Shown: positions 1 to 10,435 of the stretch, piece by piece | Layout of the letters: each line of letters opens with the position of its first letter | Numbering within the stretch: the stretch's first letter is position 1 | DNA from: Euptelea pleiosperma | Lineage: Eukaryota > Streptophyta > Magnoliopsida > Ranunculales > Eupteleaceae | Direction: 5' to 3' | DNA: 64,000 nucleotides | NCBI GenBank assembly: GCA_035048495.1 | Contig: CM068549.1 | Location: 3,691,059 to 3,755,058 of the forward strand | The notes under the pieces: generated by a model | Database searches by the model: none | The model's input: only the letters and a program-made list of their open reading frames with translations | Told to the model about the DNA's origin: nothing | Program-made: the position numbers and the translations under genes

Positions 1-449
1 AGGAGAAGGAGAGATGTTTTTAGGAAGCTAGAAAGACGTTTTGGAAAATAAGAGACATTTTAAGAAGGAGAGGCGTTCCGGAAAACGAAGAGATATTTTT
101 GTTAGAATCTTGTGAAGCTCTCTATATTTAACTAACGTTTTTACAAAGTCTAAAATACCGTTAGTTTCTTAGTTACTAGATTAAAGCGTATAAGGGTATT
201 TATGGAAAAATTTTAAAAAGATGGGGAAAAGGCCACGTGGAAGAGAGAGAAAGGTTTTTCTTGGGTCCGCTTTAATAGAAGTATAGATTGGAGCACTCTT
301 AGAAAGTAAGAAAAACTTTCAGTGGTAACATTAACTTTGTTAGCAAACATGCCCCTAAAACTCTTTTTACCAAGCCGATGAGAGGACCTTCAACACAGCA
401 AATTGTGTGAATTTTACAAATAAGGGGAAAATCAAATTATAACAAAACT
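1..449. other. intergenic, no recognisable feature
   Basis: No reading frame, terminal repeat or known motif stands out on either strand. The sequence is moderately AT-rich and ends where the first MITE terminal repeat begins. Confidence 0.5.
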
Positions 450-711
450 ATAGAAGATGAATCAATGGCTGATTTTTTACGAGGATGATCTCTGTGGTGA
501 GGAGATCATCCTCATAAAAATTCAAATCATTCTGATATTCATAGACTGGTTTACAAGCTGAAGAATTATGGACTGTCGATTTTTACCGTCTAACTTGAAA
601 ACCACATTTGATGGGGTTAGAAATTCCAGAATGGGATGATTTTTTGTTGGGGTGATCTATATGGTGAGGAGATCATCCCCACCAAAAATCAGCCATTGAT
701 TCATCTTCTAT
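450..711. mobile_element. MITE with about 28-bp terminal inverted repeats (family M1)
   Basis: The left end (from ATAGAAGATGAATCAATGGC at 450) is repeated inverted at the right end (…GCCATTGATTCATCTTCTAT, ending at 711). Just inside both ends lies a block related to GAGGATGATCTC and GGTGAGGAGATCATCC. The interior resembles the element at 2306-2615: both hold a block ending in CCAGAATGG or TCAGAATGG. There is no coding capacity. No convincing target duplication was found, so the superfamily is not assigned. Confidence 0.75.
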
Positions 712-1109
712 GTGGGTAAGCCAAAATGGGTGTCCACGAGCCCGACCCATATATAACACTGTTCCTATTCCTTCTTAGCATCTTGCACCCAGTATAGTAA
801 GAGAATTATAGATAAGAAGAAAATCCAATCTGAGATTCTAAACAAAGTAAAAACAATTTAATAAACCTGACCTTAAACTTCTTAGTAGATCGATAGATTG
901 AAACAGGCTGATGATCAGGAGCAAAAGCAAGAAGGCCGACCGATAATCTCTGTTCTCAACAAAACACGAGCTGAGGCGCTTCCTTCCCACAATACAAAGG
1001 ACTTCTTCGCTACCTTATCGCTTCATCGAAGGCTCTAATAATTTTAGCCGTCATCACGAGTTTAGACATTTCAATAAAAAAAGAATAAAAGACTAGTACA
1101 CGATATGAT
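712..1109. other. intergenic, nothing recognised
   Basis: About 400 bases between two MITEs. I see no open frame, tandem repeat or RNA-like fold in it. Confidence 0.4.
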
Positions 1110-1353
1110 AAAACTTTGATGACTGGCCCTGTCATCGAAGGAGATGACAGGGCAGCAGATCTCAGCACATGGATTTGTACGGACTGACCGCGTCGGCCTC
1201 ACCACACACGTACCCAGGTGAGTACTCGAGTGCTTTTTTGCCTAAACCACTCACCTGTGTACGTGGGTGGTGAGGCCGAGTTGTTCTGCCCACGTGCCAT
1301 GATCTGCTGCCCTGTCATCTCCTTTGATGACAGGGCCCTGTCATCGAAGTTTT
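1110..1353. mobile_element. Foldback MITE with about 110-bp inverted arms
   Basis: The left arm starts AAAACTTTGATGACTGGCCC and the right arm ends with the complement (GGGCCCTGTCATCGAAGTTTT). The arms stay complementary almost to the centre through GGAGATGACAGGGCAGCAGATC and GGCCTCACCACCCACGT-type blocks, so the whole 244 bp can fold as one hairpin with a short loop near 1215-1240. The arms also hold smaller repeats of GATGACAGGGC. There is no coding capacity, and flanking duplications are unclear. Confidence 0.8.
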
Positions 1354-1554
1354 ACTCGTTGGGGTCACAGTAAAGAGGAGATATTTCAAAGTGATGTGGA
1401 CCCCAACTCAACGTGTTGGCTTCATTCAAATGGGTACTTACCCTTATTATTTGATCTGGAATACTTTGAGATTGTAAATTGCTGAATTCCTTAATTCTTC
1501 TGGACAGTCAGGAAAAAATATTTGGCAAATGCTCAAGAGCAAGGTTTAAAAGGG

Positions 1555-1650
1555 GTGAAGGTGCCAGCTATCTCAGTTGGTAAAGTTTGTGGGTGATGGT
1601 ACCATAGACCTGGGTTCAAATCCCACTTTCACCGAGTTACTGGTCTCTTA
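1555..1650 (+). mobile_element. tRNA-derived SINE-like sequence
   Basis: The segment contains an A-box-like stretch (ATCTCAGTTGGTAAAG, near 1569) and, about 40 bases later, a B-box-like stretch (GGGTTCAAATCCC, 1612-1624), in the order and spacing of an internal Pol III promoter. The words ATGGTACCATAGACC and GAGTTACTGGTCTC around it resemble plant Au-type SINEs, from memory of that family. It does not fold as a full tRNA with acceptor stem, so it is not a tRNA gene. It seems to sit in the left end of the element described next. Confidence 0.6.
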
Positions 1651-1659
1651 AAATACAGG

Positions 1660-2022
1660 CTTAACTACCAAAAAAATTGTTTAACAGGGGGCTGTTATAA
1701 CGGTATAACAGACTGGGGGCGTTACCATTTTTTTTTTCTGTTATAGCGAAAATAACGCTCGGGCAAAAACAGAAAATAACTGGAAATAACGGTAAAAAAA
1801 AAGGATAAAATGGCGCCGGAATTCAAATTTTGAAATTTGAGTTTCAGATTTTCAAATAACGGCCATTTTTTCCTCAAATATTTCCAGAAAATAACAGTCG
1901 TTATTTTCGATATAACGGAAAAATAAGGAAAAATAACGGCCAATATTTTCGGGGTGTTTTAATGGTACGTAAGGTAACGGGGGAGGTCCAAATCCGTTAT
2001 AACGGCCGTTTTTTAAAACCAC
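1660..2022. mobile_element. Small Mutator-like element iterating the word ATAACGG
   Basis: The interior is made of many direct and inverted copies of CCGTTAT/ATAACGG, plus a TTCAAATTTTGAAATTTGA block. The right end is GGCCGTTTTTTAAAACC, matching the GGTTTTAAAA-type terminus of the elements at 12142 and 60918. A matching AAGGTTTAAAA lies at about 1542, left of the SINE, so the element may start there and be split by the SINE. No target duplication was found. There is no open frame of interest. Confidence 0.55.
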
Positions 2023-2305
2023 TGTCCAGAGAAAAGATCTCTAGATCGGGTTGTTGGGGCCATCTGAGCAGGTCTATTTTGGCTATGGACTTGGCATCTG
2101 CAAGTGTGTATGCACTGGTGATTGACTATGAAGATGGATAACTTTGAAAAAAGCATCTGACGAATTCATTCCTTTCGATTTTCGTGCAAATATTTAGGCG
2201 TCTTAAGAAGTTCTCAAACCATCCTTCTAAAATTTTCTTTCCAACCTTCTAGATTTATGTTAATTGTAAGAGCGTTCTAAATAGGATAACTATAGTGTCT
2301 AACGG
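2023..2305. other. intergenic, nothing recognised
   Basis: A stretch of under 300 bases between two small elements, with no open frame or repeat seen. Confidence 0.4.
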
Positions 2306-2615
2306 GGTTTGACTCAAATGAACGCTGTGGGTCCCACATGGGTGAGCCCCTAGGGTTGATTTTGGGTGAAGATGATCTCCTCACCATTGAGATAATCCTC
2401 CAAAAAAATCAACCCAGTGAGTTTTTTGACTCTACCAAAATGTGCTCTTCATTTTGAGCCGTTCATTTTCTAAAAAGCAAATTTGGTGAGGTCAGAAACT
2501 TCAGAATGGTCCGAATTTTCTAGAATGATCCTAATGACAAGGAGATCATCCTCACCCAAAATCAGCCCCAGGAGCTCTCCCATGTGTGCCCCACAGTGTT
2601 CGTTTGAGGCAAACC
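2306..2615. mobile_element. MITE with about 75-bp terminal inverted repeats (family M1)
   Basis: The left end GGTTTGACTCAAATGAACGC and the inverted right end (complement GGTTTGCCTCAAACGAACAC) pair over about 75 bp with scattered mismatches, continuing to GATGATCTCCT. The interior is related to the MITE at 450-711. It abuts the LINE fragment on its right. ATAAC occurs outside both ends (2286-2290 and 2631-2635), but because LINE-like coding begins about 2616 this may be coincidence, so the outer borders remain uncertain. Confidence 0.8.
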
Positions 2616-3500
2616 ATGGGTGACCTTATAATAACCCTTCTAAGAGGTGGGCGGGAGGAAATGTTATTTCTAAAAGGTATTTTATGTTGCTTCGAGGCAG
2701 TGTCGGGTCTTCACATCAATCTCTCTAAGTCTGAGGTGTTTGGCATAGGGGAGAATTCGGAGAGCATTGAGGCAAATTCTATCTCAGGGTGTCAGGTTGG
2801 TAGCCTCCCCACGAGGTATTTAGGGATCCCTCTGGGAGCAAGTTATTGGAATAAGCAGATGTGGGATCCAGTTATTGAAAGGTTTGAAAGCCGACTAGCG
2901 AGATGGAAAGCAAGATTCCTATCCAAAGGGGGCAGACTCGTTCTTATCAAAAGCACCCTCTTGAGCCTCCCGATGTATTACATGTCTTTATTTTCGATGT
3001 CAGTTAGTGTGGAGAAGAGCTTAGTGAGGCTCATGAGGAATTTCCTTTGGAGTGGGAGAGGTGATGGGCAGAAGCTTTGCTTAGTGGGATGGACGGTAGT
3101 GATTAGACCCAAAGAACATGGTGGTTTAGGGATCAGGAAACTGTGTAGTATGAACGAAGCTTTGAAAGGGAAATGGTTGTGGAGTTTCAAGGTCGAGAGG
3201 GATAGCCTTTGGTGGAGGGTCATCGTCGGAGTGGGGGCAAAAAATCGTTGATCCTATCCCGCACAATCCCCGAGGAATCAAGTGCAATCCTTCTGAATGA
3301 GCCGACAGGCTTGTCTGATCGGATAATTGAAAAAGAATTGGGATGAGGGTCTTGTGAGAAGTTGTTGGCTGCGTTTGTCCTCCAACCTTCGAGAGAAGCT
3401 CCCCAGACGGGAGGTGTACCTGTGGATAACACTCCGACGCTCAAATTAGTTTAACTCGAGAATGCGATCAGGTCCAACTCTTCTTTCTGTTTATGATTAT
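2616..3500 (+). pseudogene. LINE (L1-type) ORF2 fragment, reverse-transcriptase C-terminal part
   Basis: An open frame to 3251 reads as the region downstream of the RT active site in plant L1-type LINEs. In order it shows FLKGILCCFEAVSGL and INLSKSE, then PTRYLGIPLGA, the RWKARFLSKGGR..LIKSTLLSLP block, and FLWSG followed by W....PKEHGGLGIR. The usual FADD motif would lie just upstream; only a degraded GDLII remains at about 2619. The remainder to about 3500 is broken by stops. The endonuclease, the N-terminal RT and the 3' tail are missing. It is a dead fragment truncated on the left at the MITE. Confidence 0.85.
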
Positions 3501-3571
3501 CTGTTCTCTTTTTTTATCATCTCCTCATCAGGTGGTTACTCCTTTTATAGGATTCCTCACAAGGAGTGTTT

Positions 3572-4690
3572 TGAAACTTAATTTTTTCGGTCGTTGGACG
3601 GAAACCCCAGAATCAACACATTTTTAATTATCCGAGTTTTAATCCTGCAAAATAGTGAAATTCTTGCACAGTGGAAAGTCAGATGTCGATCCGCACTCGG
3701 AGTTAAGGATTAGAGCAAATAAGAACATGAAATAACAGATTTTTCCATAGAAATTGATTGAAGGGTGAGAGTGGTGATTCAGGTGATTTTTAAAAGGCAT
3801 TTTTGTTGAATCTAGAGAGAGAATTTGCCACATGCAATAACAAAAACACAACAATAAACTAGGAAATTAATTGGAAATAATAACTTTATTGATTGAAAGA
3901 AATAATAAATTACAACTTTGTGAATTAAAATCCTACTAAAAGTAACTAAATAAATTAAAATCTAGAAAGAGAGAAAAGAGATGATGAGAGAGAAAGTTAC
4001 GAGATGAGAGAGAAACTAGAGAGAGATAATTATTACCTATGGGAAACTTACCCCGATTTTTCCATGTTTAGGGCTTGGAGTTTCGGCCATGGCGACTTGG
4101 TTTGGCCAAGTGAATGGGAGGGTGTGCAAGAGGACTTTGACAATAGATTACCTCAAAGTTTCAGGCGGTTTGTTCTTTTGCAAATTGCTAAACTACAAGT
4201 GGAGAGCACCAGTAAGTAGAGTGGGAGAAACTATGGTAGAAGAGCTTGGTGGCAGAAGAGGACCTGTCGGTAGAGACGCTGGTGGTGCGTGACTAGAAAC
4301 GTGGAGGAGGGAAGCATGCACACAAGGGCAACACCTTAGGGAAGGGATGAAGTAACCCGGTTAGAGGAGGTTCAGCAAGCCCAACCCGTAAGGTTGTTGG
4401 AGGGCTGCTGGTGCGTCCAACAAGGTGAAGGAGATGGAAAACAACAGCAACCCGAGAAGTGTTGACGGTGGAGGCAGCAAAGAGCAGCCACGAAGTTGCA
4501 GGTGCTTCTCCTATTAGGAATCTTGGGAGATGACGGTGGAAGATCCTGTTGAGTTGCAGGTTGAGAGACTTGAGAGGTGAGGGTTTGTGAATGGAGAGGA
4601 TAAAAGGTCATGAGAACGAGAGGCTGCCTTTAGCATCAAGGAGGAGCAACTCCAATGGAGAATGGTAGTTCATGCATCAAAGCCTACAGA
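3572..4690 (-). repeat. Truncated A-family LTR, antisense
   Basis: It begins TGAAACTTAATTTTTTCGGTCG and continues with the same order of landmarks as the antisense LTRs at 37836 and 44821: a GTCGTTGGACGGAAACCC-like block, ATCCTGCAAAA, GATGTCGATCCGCACTC (about 3682), GAACATGAAAT, then agagagaga-rich sequence. The opposite end (GCGAATATCA) is absent, so about half of the LTR has been lost. Short open frames here are not conserved between LTR copies and are not annotated. Confidence 0.7.
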
Positions 4691-5587
4691 CCCGTCTGTA
4701 ACACGTGGGTGAAGAATGAGACCCCATGTATGGGTTGTGCATTACTTTTGATTAATTGTCTATGCATTCATTATGACCATAACATTACTGTTTAATAATT
4801 CAATCTGTGCTAGCATAACTATAAATTGTATTGCTTGAATTATGTTCGGGGTGAAAAACTTGAGTTAGCGCTTGGCTCACTCCTACAACCAAAATTTTCA
4901 GATGTAGATGAGAACGAGACGTACGAGGAAGGATACGATGAGGAACTACAACCCGTTGACGAATTAGGAGATGAGACATACGAACCCGAAGAGCAGGGGC
5001 CGAACCTTGAAGATGAACATTATTAGTCTTTTATTATTTCTTTGCTTATGAATTCTTGTAATAATATTCATTACCTTATATTGTTTTGGATCGTAGAGCA
5101 AATGCAACATTTTGATGAACCGTGACTCGTAGGTCATCGGTTCTTTTGATATTATGTTTCTTTTGACCTTATGCGTGATAAACGACGTTAGTCATTGGAG
5201 ACTTTGATTGAAAATCTTAATATATTTTGATCTATTGATTTTCTTGTAAATAATATTTTCATATTCAATTTGGCAAAGATTCTGTTTGACATAAAAACAT
5301 TCTTGTAACCGTTCCTACGAGCACTAGTGTAGCGTGAAGATGTCGTGGTACGCATATTCGCCAACTACGTGAAGACTAAAAGACAGAGACAGCAAGAATC
5401 AGACGGTTGACGACAGGAGTCATCTGAGTAACTATCGATTTGTCAGTTAACGATTGTGTACGCTCGATTAAGAAGGTAAGTGACTTAGTGGCCATAGGAG
5501 TTGATTAAAATGAATAAAATATAATGGTCAGACTTAGTCATTGGGCAGACCCGAGTCAAAGTCAATTATATTGACTAATGGGATAGT
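4691..5587. other. unclassified, possible LTR-derived sequence
   Basis: The stretch starts near TGTAACACGTGGG, a possible LTR end of the TGTNAC type. A short open frame at 4826-5026 encodes a very acidic C-terminal tail rich in D and E, but I recognise no domain and its first in-frame codon is not a convincing start. I therefore call no gene. The rest shows nothing. Confidence 0.3.
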
Positions 5588-5968
5588 CCAATCGATTGTA
5601 CACACCGTGTAATCGATTGGAGACTACAAGGTAGAAACTCTTTTGAGCCCAATCGATTGGAGACATTGTGTAATCGATTGGAGACTACGAGGCAGAAACT
5701 TATTTGAGCACAATCGATTGGAGACTCTGTGAAATCGATTGGAGCCTTCGGGACAGAAATCTATTTGAGCACAATCGATTGAAAACTTTGTGAAATCGAT
5801 TGGAGCCTTCGGGACAGAAAGTTATATATGTCAAATCGATTGGAGAACCCTGTGCAATCGATTGGTGCCTTCGGAACAGAAAACTTATTGAGCCCAATTA
5901 ATTGGACACTTATCCCCAATCGATTAGACATGACCCAATCGATTGGACCAAGTGTACAATCGATTGGA
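5588..5968. repeat. Tandem array of about 61-bp units built on AATCGATTGG
   Basis: The palindromic word AATCGATT, nearly always followed by GG, occurs about a dozen times. A CAGAAA or TAGAAA marker recurs at about 5632, 5692, 5754, 5815 and 5876, giving a period close to 61 bp with two AATCGATTGG words per unit. Linkers are GAGACT..TGTG and GAGCCTTCGGGA. It lies directly upstream of a TATA-like promoter at 6051, as a U3-type repeat array would. Confidence 0.9.
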
Positions 5969-6885
5969 CCTTGAACAGAATTGGTCTTTCTCAAATCCAA
6001 AATTTTAGGTTCCATTATCCCACGTTCCACACGACTTAGGGTCTTGGAATTCTATAAATAGAACCCTTCTATGACTTCTCTAAACACACACAGAGACACA
6101 GAGCGACTCAATCTTCAAGAGAGAGAAGCAAATGCTTTATTTATTAGAGTGTCCATTCGAAGAGCAAAAAGCTTATTTTCCATTCACATCTTGTGAGCTT
6201 GTTCTCTTCTCGATCAAAGCCAAGAGCTTGATCCTTTACTCAGCCTAGGTTTTTCACTTCTATATTCAACCTAGTAAGCCTGAGTGTACCAGTGTGACTC
6301 AACACTTTTTAACAACTTGGGGTTCAGGGTGTACAGAATCCTTCACCTTCTGCAAAGGTAGGAGTGTTGAGAATTAAGATCGGAGGAGCTGATCGACGGT
6401 AGGTTTGGGATGTACCAAACTGAACAAGTAGATAAGGCTTCTTGGCCGGAAGGGCGCGCGTGGATTCGTGGCATTGATTCAGAGGACGTGGACGCATCGG
6501 CAGTAGGCCTTGGCTAAGGTTGGAAGCTGTATTTGCAACGGTGCTGCGTAGGTAACCTTTGTTTCGTTTAACTTTTCAGTTAATAATACTTTCCGTCTGG
6601 ACGTGGTCCCGTGGTTTTTTCTAGGCTAAGGTTTCCACGTAAAAATCTCTTATCTTGTGTGATTGTTTGTTTGTATTCCGCAATCTATCTTGATTAGATC
6701 AAACGACAAAAAGACAATATACCACGGAGGTATATTTGATTTGAGTTGGTTGTGATAATTCTTTATCAAACAACCAAGGCATGCGATTTTATCCCATTAC
6801 CATCGACCAGTAAAACTGTGTAGGTATAATTAATTTTAAATACCTAATCAACCCCCCTTCTAGGTATATTGAGTTAAAGAGAACG
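5969..6885 (+). repeat. Probable Copia-type LTR fragment (U3 end, R/U5)
   Basis: Upstream repeats are followed by TCTATAAATAGAACCC (about 6050), a good TATA box, then transcript-leader-like sequence. Further on are GAGGACGTGGACGC, TTTCCACGTAAAAATCTCTT and, near 6848, CTAATCAACCCCCCTTCTAGG. These resemble the R/U5 part of large plant Copia LTRs (SIRE/Maximus type), from general knowledge of that group. No primer binding site or coding region follows, so it is a solo or truncated LTR. Confidence 0.55.
6051..6060 (+). promoter_or_regulatory. TATA box of the Copia-type LTR
   Basis: CTATAAATAG sits about 80 bases after the AATCGATTGG array and before a CACACACAGAGACACAGAG leader. Position and sequence fit an LTR core promoter. 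Activity cannot be judged. Confidence 0.55.
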
Positions 6886-7011
6886 GACCGGTGAAATTTC
6901 ATTTATTGTTTAAGTTATGTTTTTCTTGATTAGTTCACCCTTAAATTCAGATAAATGGATTGACTTAGGGATATTCGAGTCGGGTCATGGATCATGAATT
7001 TGGGACGTGAC
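6886..7011 (-). repeat. Terminal fragment of a TGTCACG-type LTR, antisense
   Basis: Read on the minus strand it begins TGTCACGTCCCAAATTCATG, like the complete LTR at 38326 (TGTCACGCCCCGAATCC), followed by a related run of GATCCATGACCCGACTCG. It abuts the antisense Athila-like internal piece at 7012. Only the first 100 or so bases are recognisable. Confidence 0.45.
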
Positions 7012-8330
7012 AGGCTTGGGATAGGCTGAGAAAAATAAGGGGACACAAGGATTCAAAATTCTTAGAGGATATCTCAATTTCTTCTTTATAAATTATCTTG
7101 AGGGTGTAACACCATTTTTCTTTTCTTTTTCTCTGCCTCCTTCATATTTTTCTCCTTTCTGATATTTTTGAGACAGCTCAATATGTTTTTCTATTTTCTT
7201 TTCAACTTTCCTTTTTCAGCTTGTATTCTCTTTTGAGCTTGAGCTCCACTTGTTTTCATTTTTTATTCTGATTTTGCTTTCATTGTGTACCCATACCAAT
7301 CACTCTTTTATATCCTCCTCAGAAGTAGGGTATTATATTTTTTGTTCAGGTTTGGTTTTAGGTAAATTGGCTACCAAGGAAAGGTTTTCATAAAATGCTC
7401 AAAGTAGTTTCTAATGGTGGGGAATTTAGGTAAGCCAAAAAGTCTGAGATGTATAGAAAAATGGCTTAAATCATTTTCTAGGGTATGCACTCTCATGTGT
7501 TATGTCTCGAATGGATATTGAGAAAGTTCTTTCGTAATAATCCAATCATTGATGCCATTCCAAGTTCTATGACCAAGGAAAAAATTAATGAGATCTGATA
7601 ACAAAATAAGTGGGGACATGAAGAATTAGTGAGTCATCTTGTGATTCAGAATGATTGTATAACCCTCAGAAATGATGAAATGCTCAAAAGCTCACTAGGT
7701 TAAGTCTCCACAAATATTCTTGTAAATAATCTAAACTTAGAATGACTCTAATATTGATAGTCTACAATTTGTGCCGAATCTGAGTTTTCTAAGTGTCTGA
7801 AATCACTGTAGTACTTCTTGACTTGAATTGAACTTAAAGCTAACATGTAACACTTTTAAAAGATGACATCCTTTAGAAAAAAAACTAAACAAAAGTTTAA
7901 GCTAATCATAAGTCAGGCTATTTTTTAAAAATGTTCTGGAAGTTCTAGAAAACTTTTGTGAACAAAGGAAATCATCCCAAAACACAAGATTTTCTCTCAT
8001 ATGAAAAATATTTTTTTTTATCAAAACGAAGACATGAGTTTTGGTAAATACCTACCCCCAACCAAAATATTGCACCGTCCTCGGTGCTCATGACCAGGAC
8101 ATAAAATGATGAAAAATCGATGAATGATGCAAGAGTTCAGGGATGATTTTACCAAGTCGGCAGAAATTGGACCAGATCCGATGTCTGATGATCTGCAGAA
8201 TGAATGTACCTGCACGTCCAGAGATATAACAATAATAATAAATGCATGAGACACACGTACTCTAGAAATACCAGAATTGCCTTTCTGAAAGTGCTCAAAC
8301 ACACAATGATGGTCAATCGTTCGACGTCTG
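7012..8330 (-). mobile_element. Antisense internal 3' part of an Athila-like non-autonomous element
   Basis: Read on the minus strand, this piece is collinear with element A from about 31790 to 32724 and then 36708 to about 37080, skipping the solo LTR inserted in A. It thus represents the uninterrupted form. The best conserved part is the GCACCG-AGGA-CGGTGC hairpin (8072-8087) followed by TTGGGGG (8053-8061 on the complement). Short minus-strand frames here parallel a frame in A, but neither is under evident coding constraint. Both LTRs and the gag-like frame are missing. Confidence 0.75.
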
Positions 8331-9599
8331 CAGACATTTCAAGGATCCTTAAACTATCCAGGACCGGCGAACCGTACCCCTCACGTCTATCGCCTCATCG
8401 AGGCATACAATGTAAACCTCTATCAGATCTAGACTTCTAAGACGTACCACTATAAAGATCATGATAATCTAGAAAAAAGAACTGGAATTTTCTAAATATG
8501 AATAATGAGAGTATTCTAAAAGACAGGTCCATTCTACCTAAGAGAATAGGATCATTATTCGTATCTTAGATAAATCCGTTGCCTCCAAAAAATAGCATCG
8601 AATCACTCTTACAGTAGTTCAACTGATCATTTTCTAGATCATCTAGTAATATATTATATAATATAAATAATAATTAAATTTTTTTAATCAAAATAACATT
8701 CTTTCTCTTTTTGAAAAAAATATTTGCATACAAATATATGTGCTGAATTCTCATGTCGTATCTTATATGTTCCGTCGTCTTAGGACCAACTTCCCTCATA
8801 CGGATTATTACGCGTTGAAGCTCATGTGACACTCATCATCCAAAACATATCGGGCAGTCTATCACCATAACCCGATCTATCTATAATCAAGTTCTAAGTC
8901 CCAGGCGGTCTATCACCATCACCCGTTAACTATGTTCTAAGTCTCAGGCGGTCTATCACCATCACCCACTAATTGGGGACTTCACGCACCACATACTTTA
9001 ATCAACTGGGAACTCTCGTCCCATATTCACTCACAATCCATATCAAACTACGTACAATCACTCTTTTCTTTCATTAAATGAAATAAAGAGAGGTGTTTCG
9101 ATAAAAATCTCTCAAAATACTTTTGACTTTCGAACATTCCCCTTCCAAAAACTCGATGGTGAGAAATTCTAAGTTCTAGAAAATAATTAGATTTTCTAAC
9201 TTAATTCATAAATTCATAAATCCAGTCATATAAGAATATGCGTAAATTTGCAAGATTTCAAAATAAATATGAGACGATTATTAAGAGGATAAATAGCCAC
9301 CCACCTTATAACGCTAATCTAAAGGTCTTACAATGGCCTACTAATGCGCCTTGCTCTTTCGCTAGTTGAGCTATAGCTCGGATGCTTTAAATCTCAATCT
9401 ACGCTTTTCTCCTTGTGCAGCCCCCATTTTTACAATTAATGACAACATGCAAAGAAGAGATAAAAAAAATCAATTAAAGTAGAAGACTAAACCCTAAGTT
9501 CACTATAGATCTACTAAAATGAGTAAAAACCTAACACTTAGACTAAAACAAAACCCTAAGGTCAAACTAGATGAAATTTATATACTCTTACTCATTTTC
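8331..9599. other. unclassified AT-rich sequence with a short 43-bp tandem repeat
   Basis: No gene is seen. Between about 8850 and 8975 the unit GTTCTAAGTCYCAGGCGGTC plus TATCACCATCACCC recurs two to three times, with a period of 43 bp between the last two copies. Similar short repeats occur inside the TGTCACG-type LTR at 38326, so this may be a degraded relative. A weak tRNA-like stretch near 9330-9400 is discussed under rejected items. Confidence 0.4.
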
Positions 9600-10435
9600 A
9601 ATGATACTAATTTAAGTCAAATAAGATTTATTTCAATCAACTAATTAACATTTAGACAACACTATCAAGTTTAGTCAACGTAGGTCAAGTTTGTTCAACT
9701 AATCCATTTATAGTTTCATCCTAATTCGATTAGTCAACTAATTAACATAGTCAACCTTAGTTAAACTGGTTAACTAATCAGTCTGATCTAACCTAGCCAA
9801 ACTAGTCAACTAAGAACTTGGTCAACTTAGTAAACTGGTTAGACTAGTCATTATAGTCAATCCAAGTCAAACTAATCAACTAATATAGTCAAACTTAGTA
9901 AAACTGGTTAACTAATCAACAGTCCAGCCCGGTCAAACTGGTCAACTAAGAACTTTTGTTATCCTAATAGACTGATTAGACTAGCCATTATAGTCAGCCT
10001 CAGTCTAACTAGTCAACTAATCAATAGGGTTGGCCTAATCGAAATGGTAAAAATTAGTCGATTTGTTAACCAATCAAACTAGTCAAACTAGTTAACCCAA
10101 GCTGAGTAGGTACTAACAACTAATTATTCTTTTTCATGTTTTATTAAAGATTATTCAAATTAAACTAACTAAAGACCTTATTAGTTAATGTGATTAAGCA
10201 AAGTCAAATTTAGTTAACCTCATTCAAATTTTGTCAACTTTTCTATTTCGGTCAAACGTAATCCATTCTAGTCTAGTTAGTTAAATCTAGGTCCAATCTG
10301 GTTATAACTTGGGTTAAGTTTGATCAATCCTAATCAACACTAGTCCATTAAGAGTCAAGATATGTCAATTGGTCAACTAAGGTCAAACTTGATCAACCAC
10401 AAACCACATGGGATCGAACTAGTCAAAATATATTA
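9600..10435. repeat. GTCAA/TTGAC-rich degenerate repeat field
   Basis: The pentamer GTCAA, usually as AGTCAACTAA or GGTCAAACT, occurs several dozen times in about 830 bp, mixed with GGTTAACTAATCA. A longer unit is visible: the stretch from about 9779 to 9918 is repeated imperfectly from 9919 to 10022, including AGTCAACTAAGAACTT. There is no coding potential. GTCAA is the complement of the WRKY W-box core TTGAC, so binding sites would be dense here, though simple repeat decay explains the pattern equally well. Confidence 0.75.

Noticed and set aside
2286..2635. ATAAC direct repeat as TSD of the MITE at 2306
   Set aside because: LINE-like coding seems to begin inside the proposed right border, so the repeat may be chance.
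2978..3444. Minus-strand frames opposite the LINE fragment
   Set aside because: Shadows of the LINE coding frame.
4826..5026. Acidic 66-codon frame
   Set aside because: No recognisable family, no supporting context, and no convincing start codon.
9320..9410. tRNA-like stretch on the minus strand (TAGCTCAACTAGCGAAAGAGC)
   Set aside because: It has an A-box-like and D-arm-like part but no B box or acceptor pairing, so it is not called as a tRNA or SINE.
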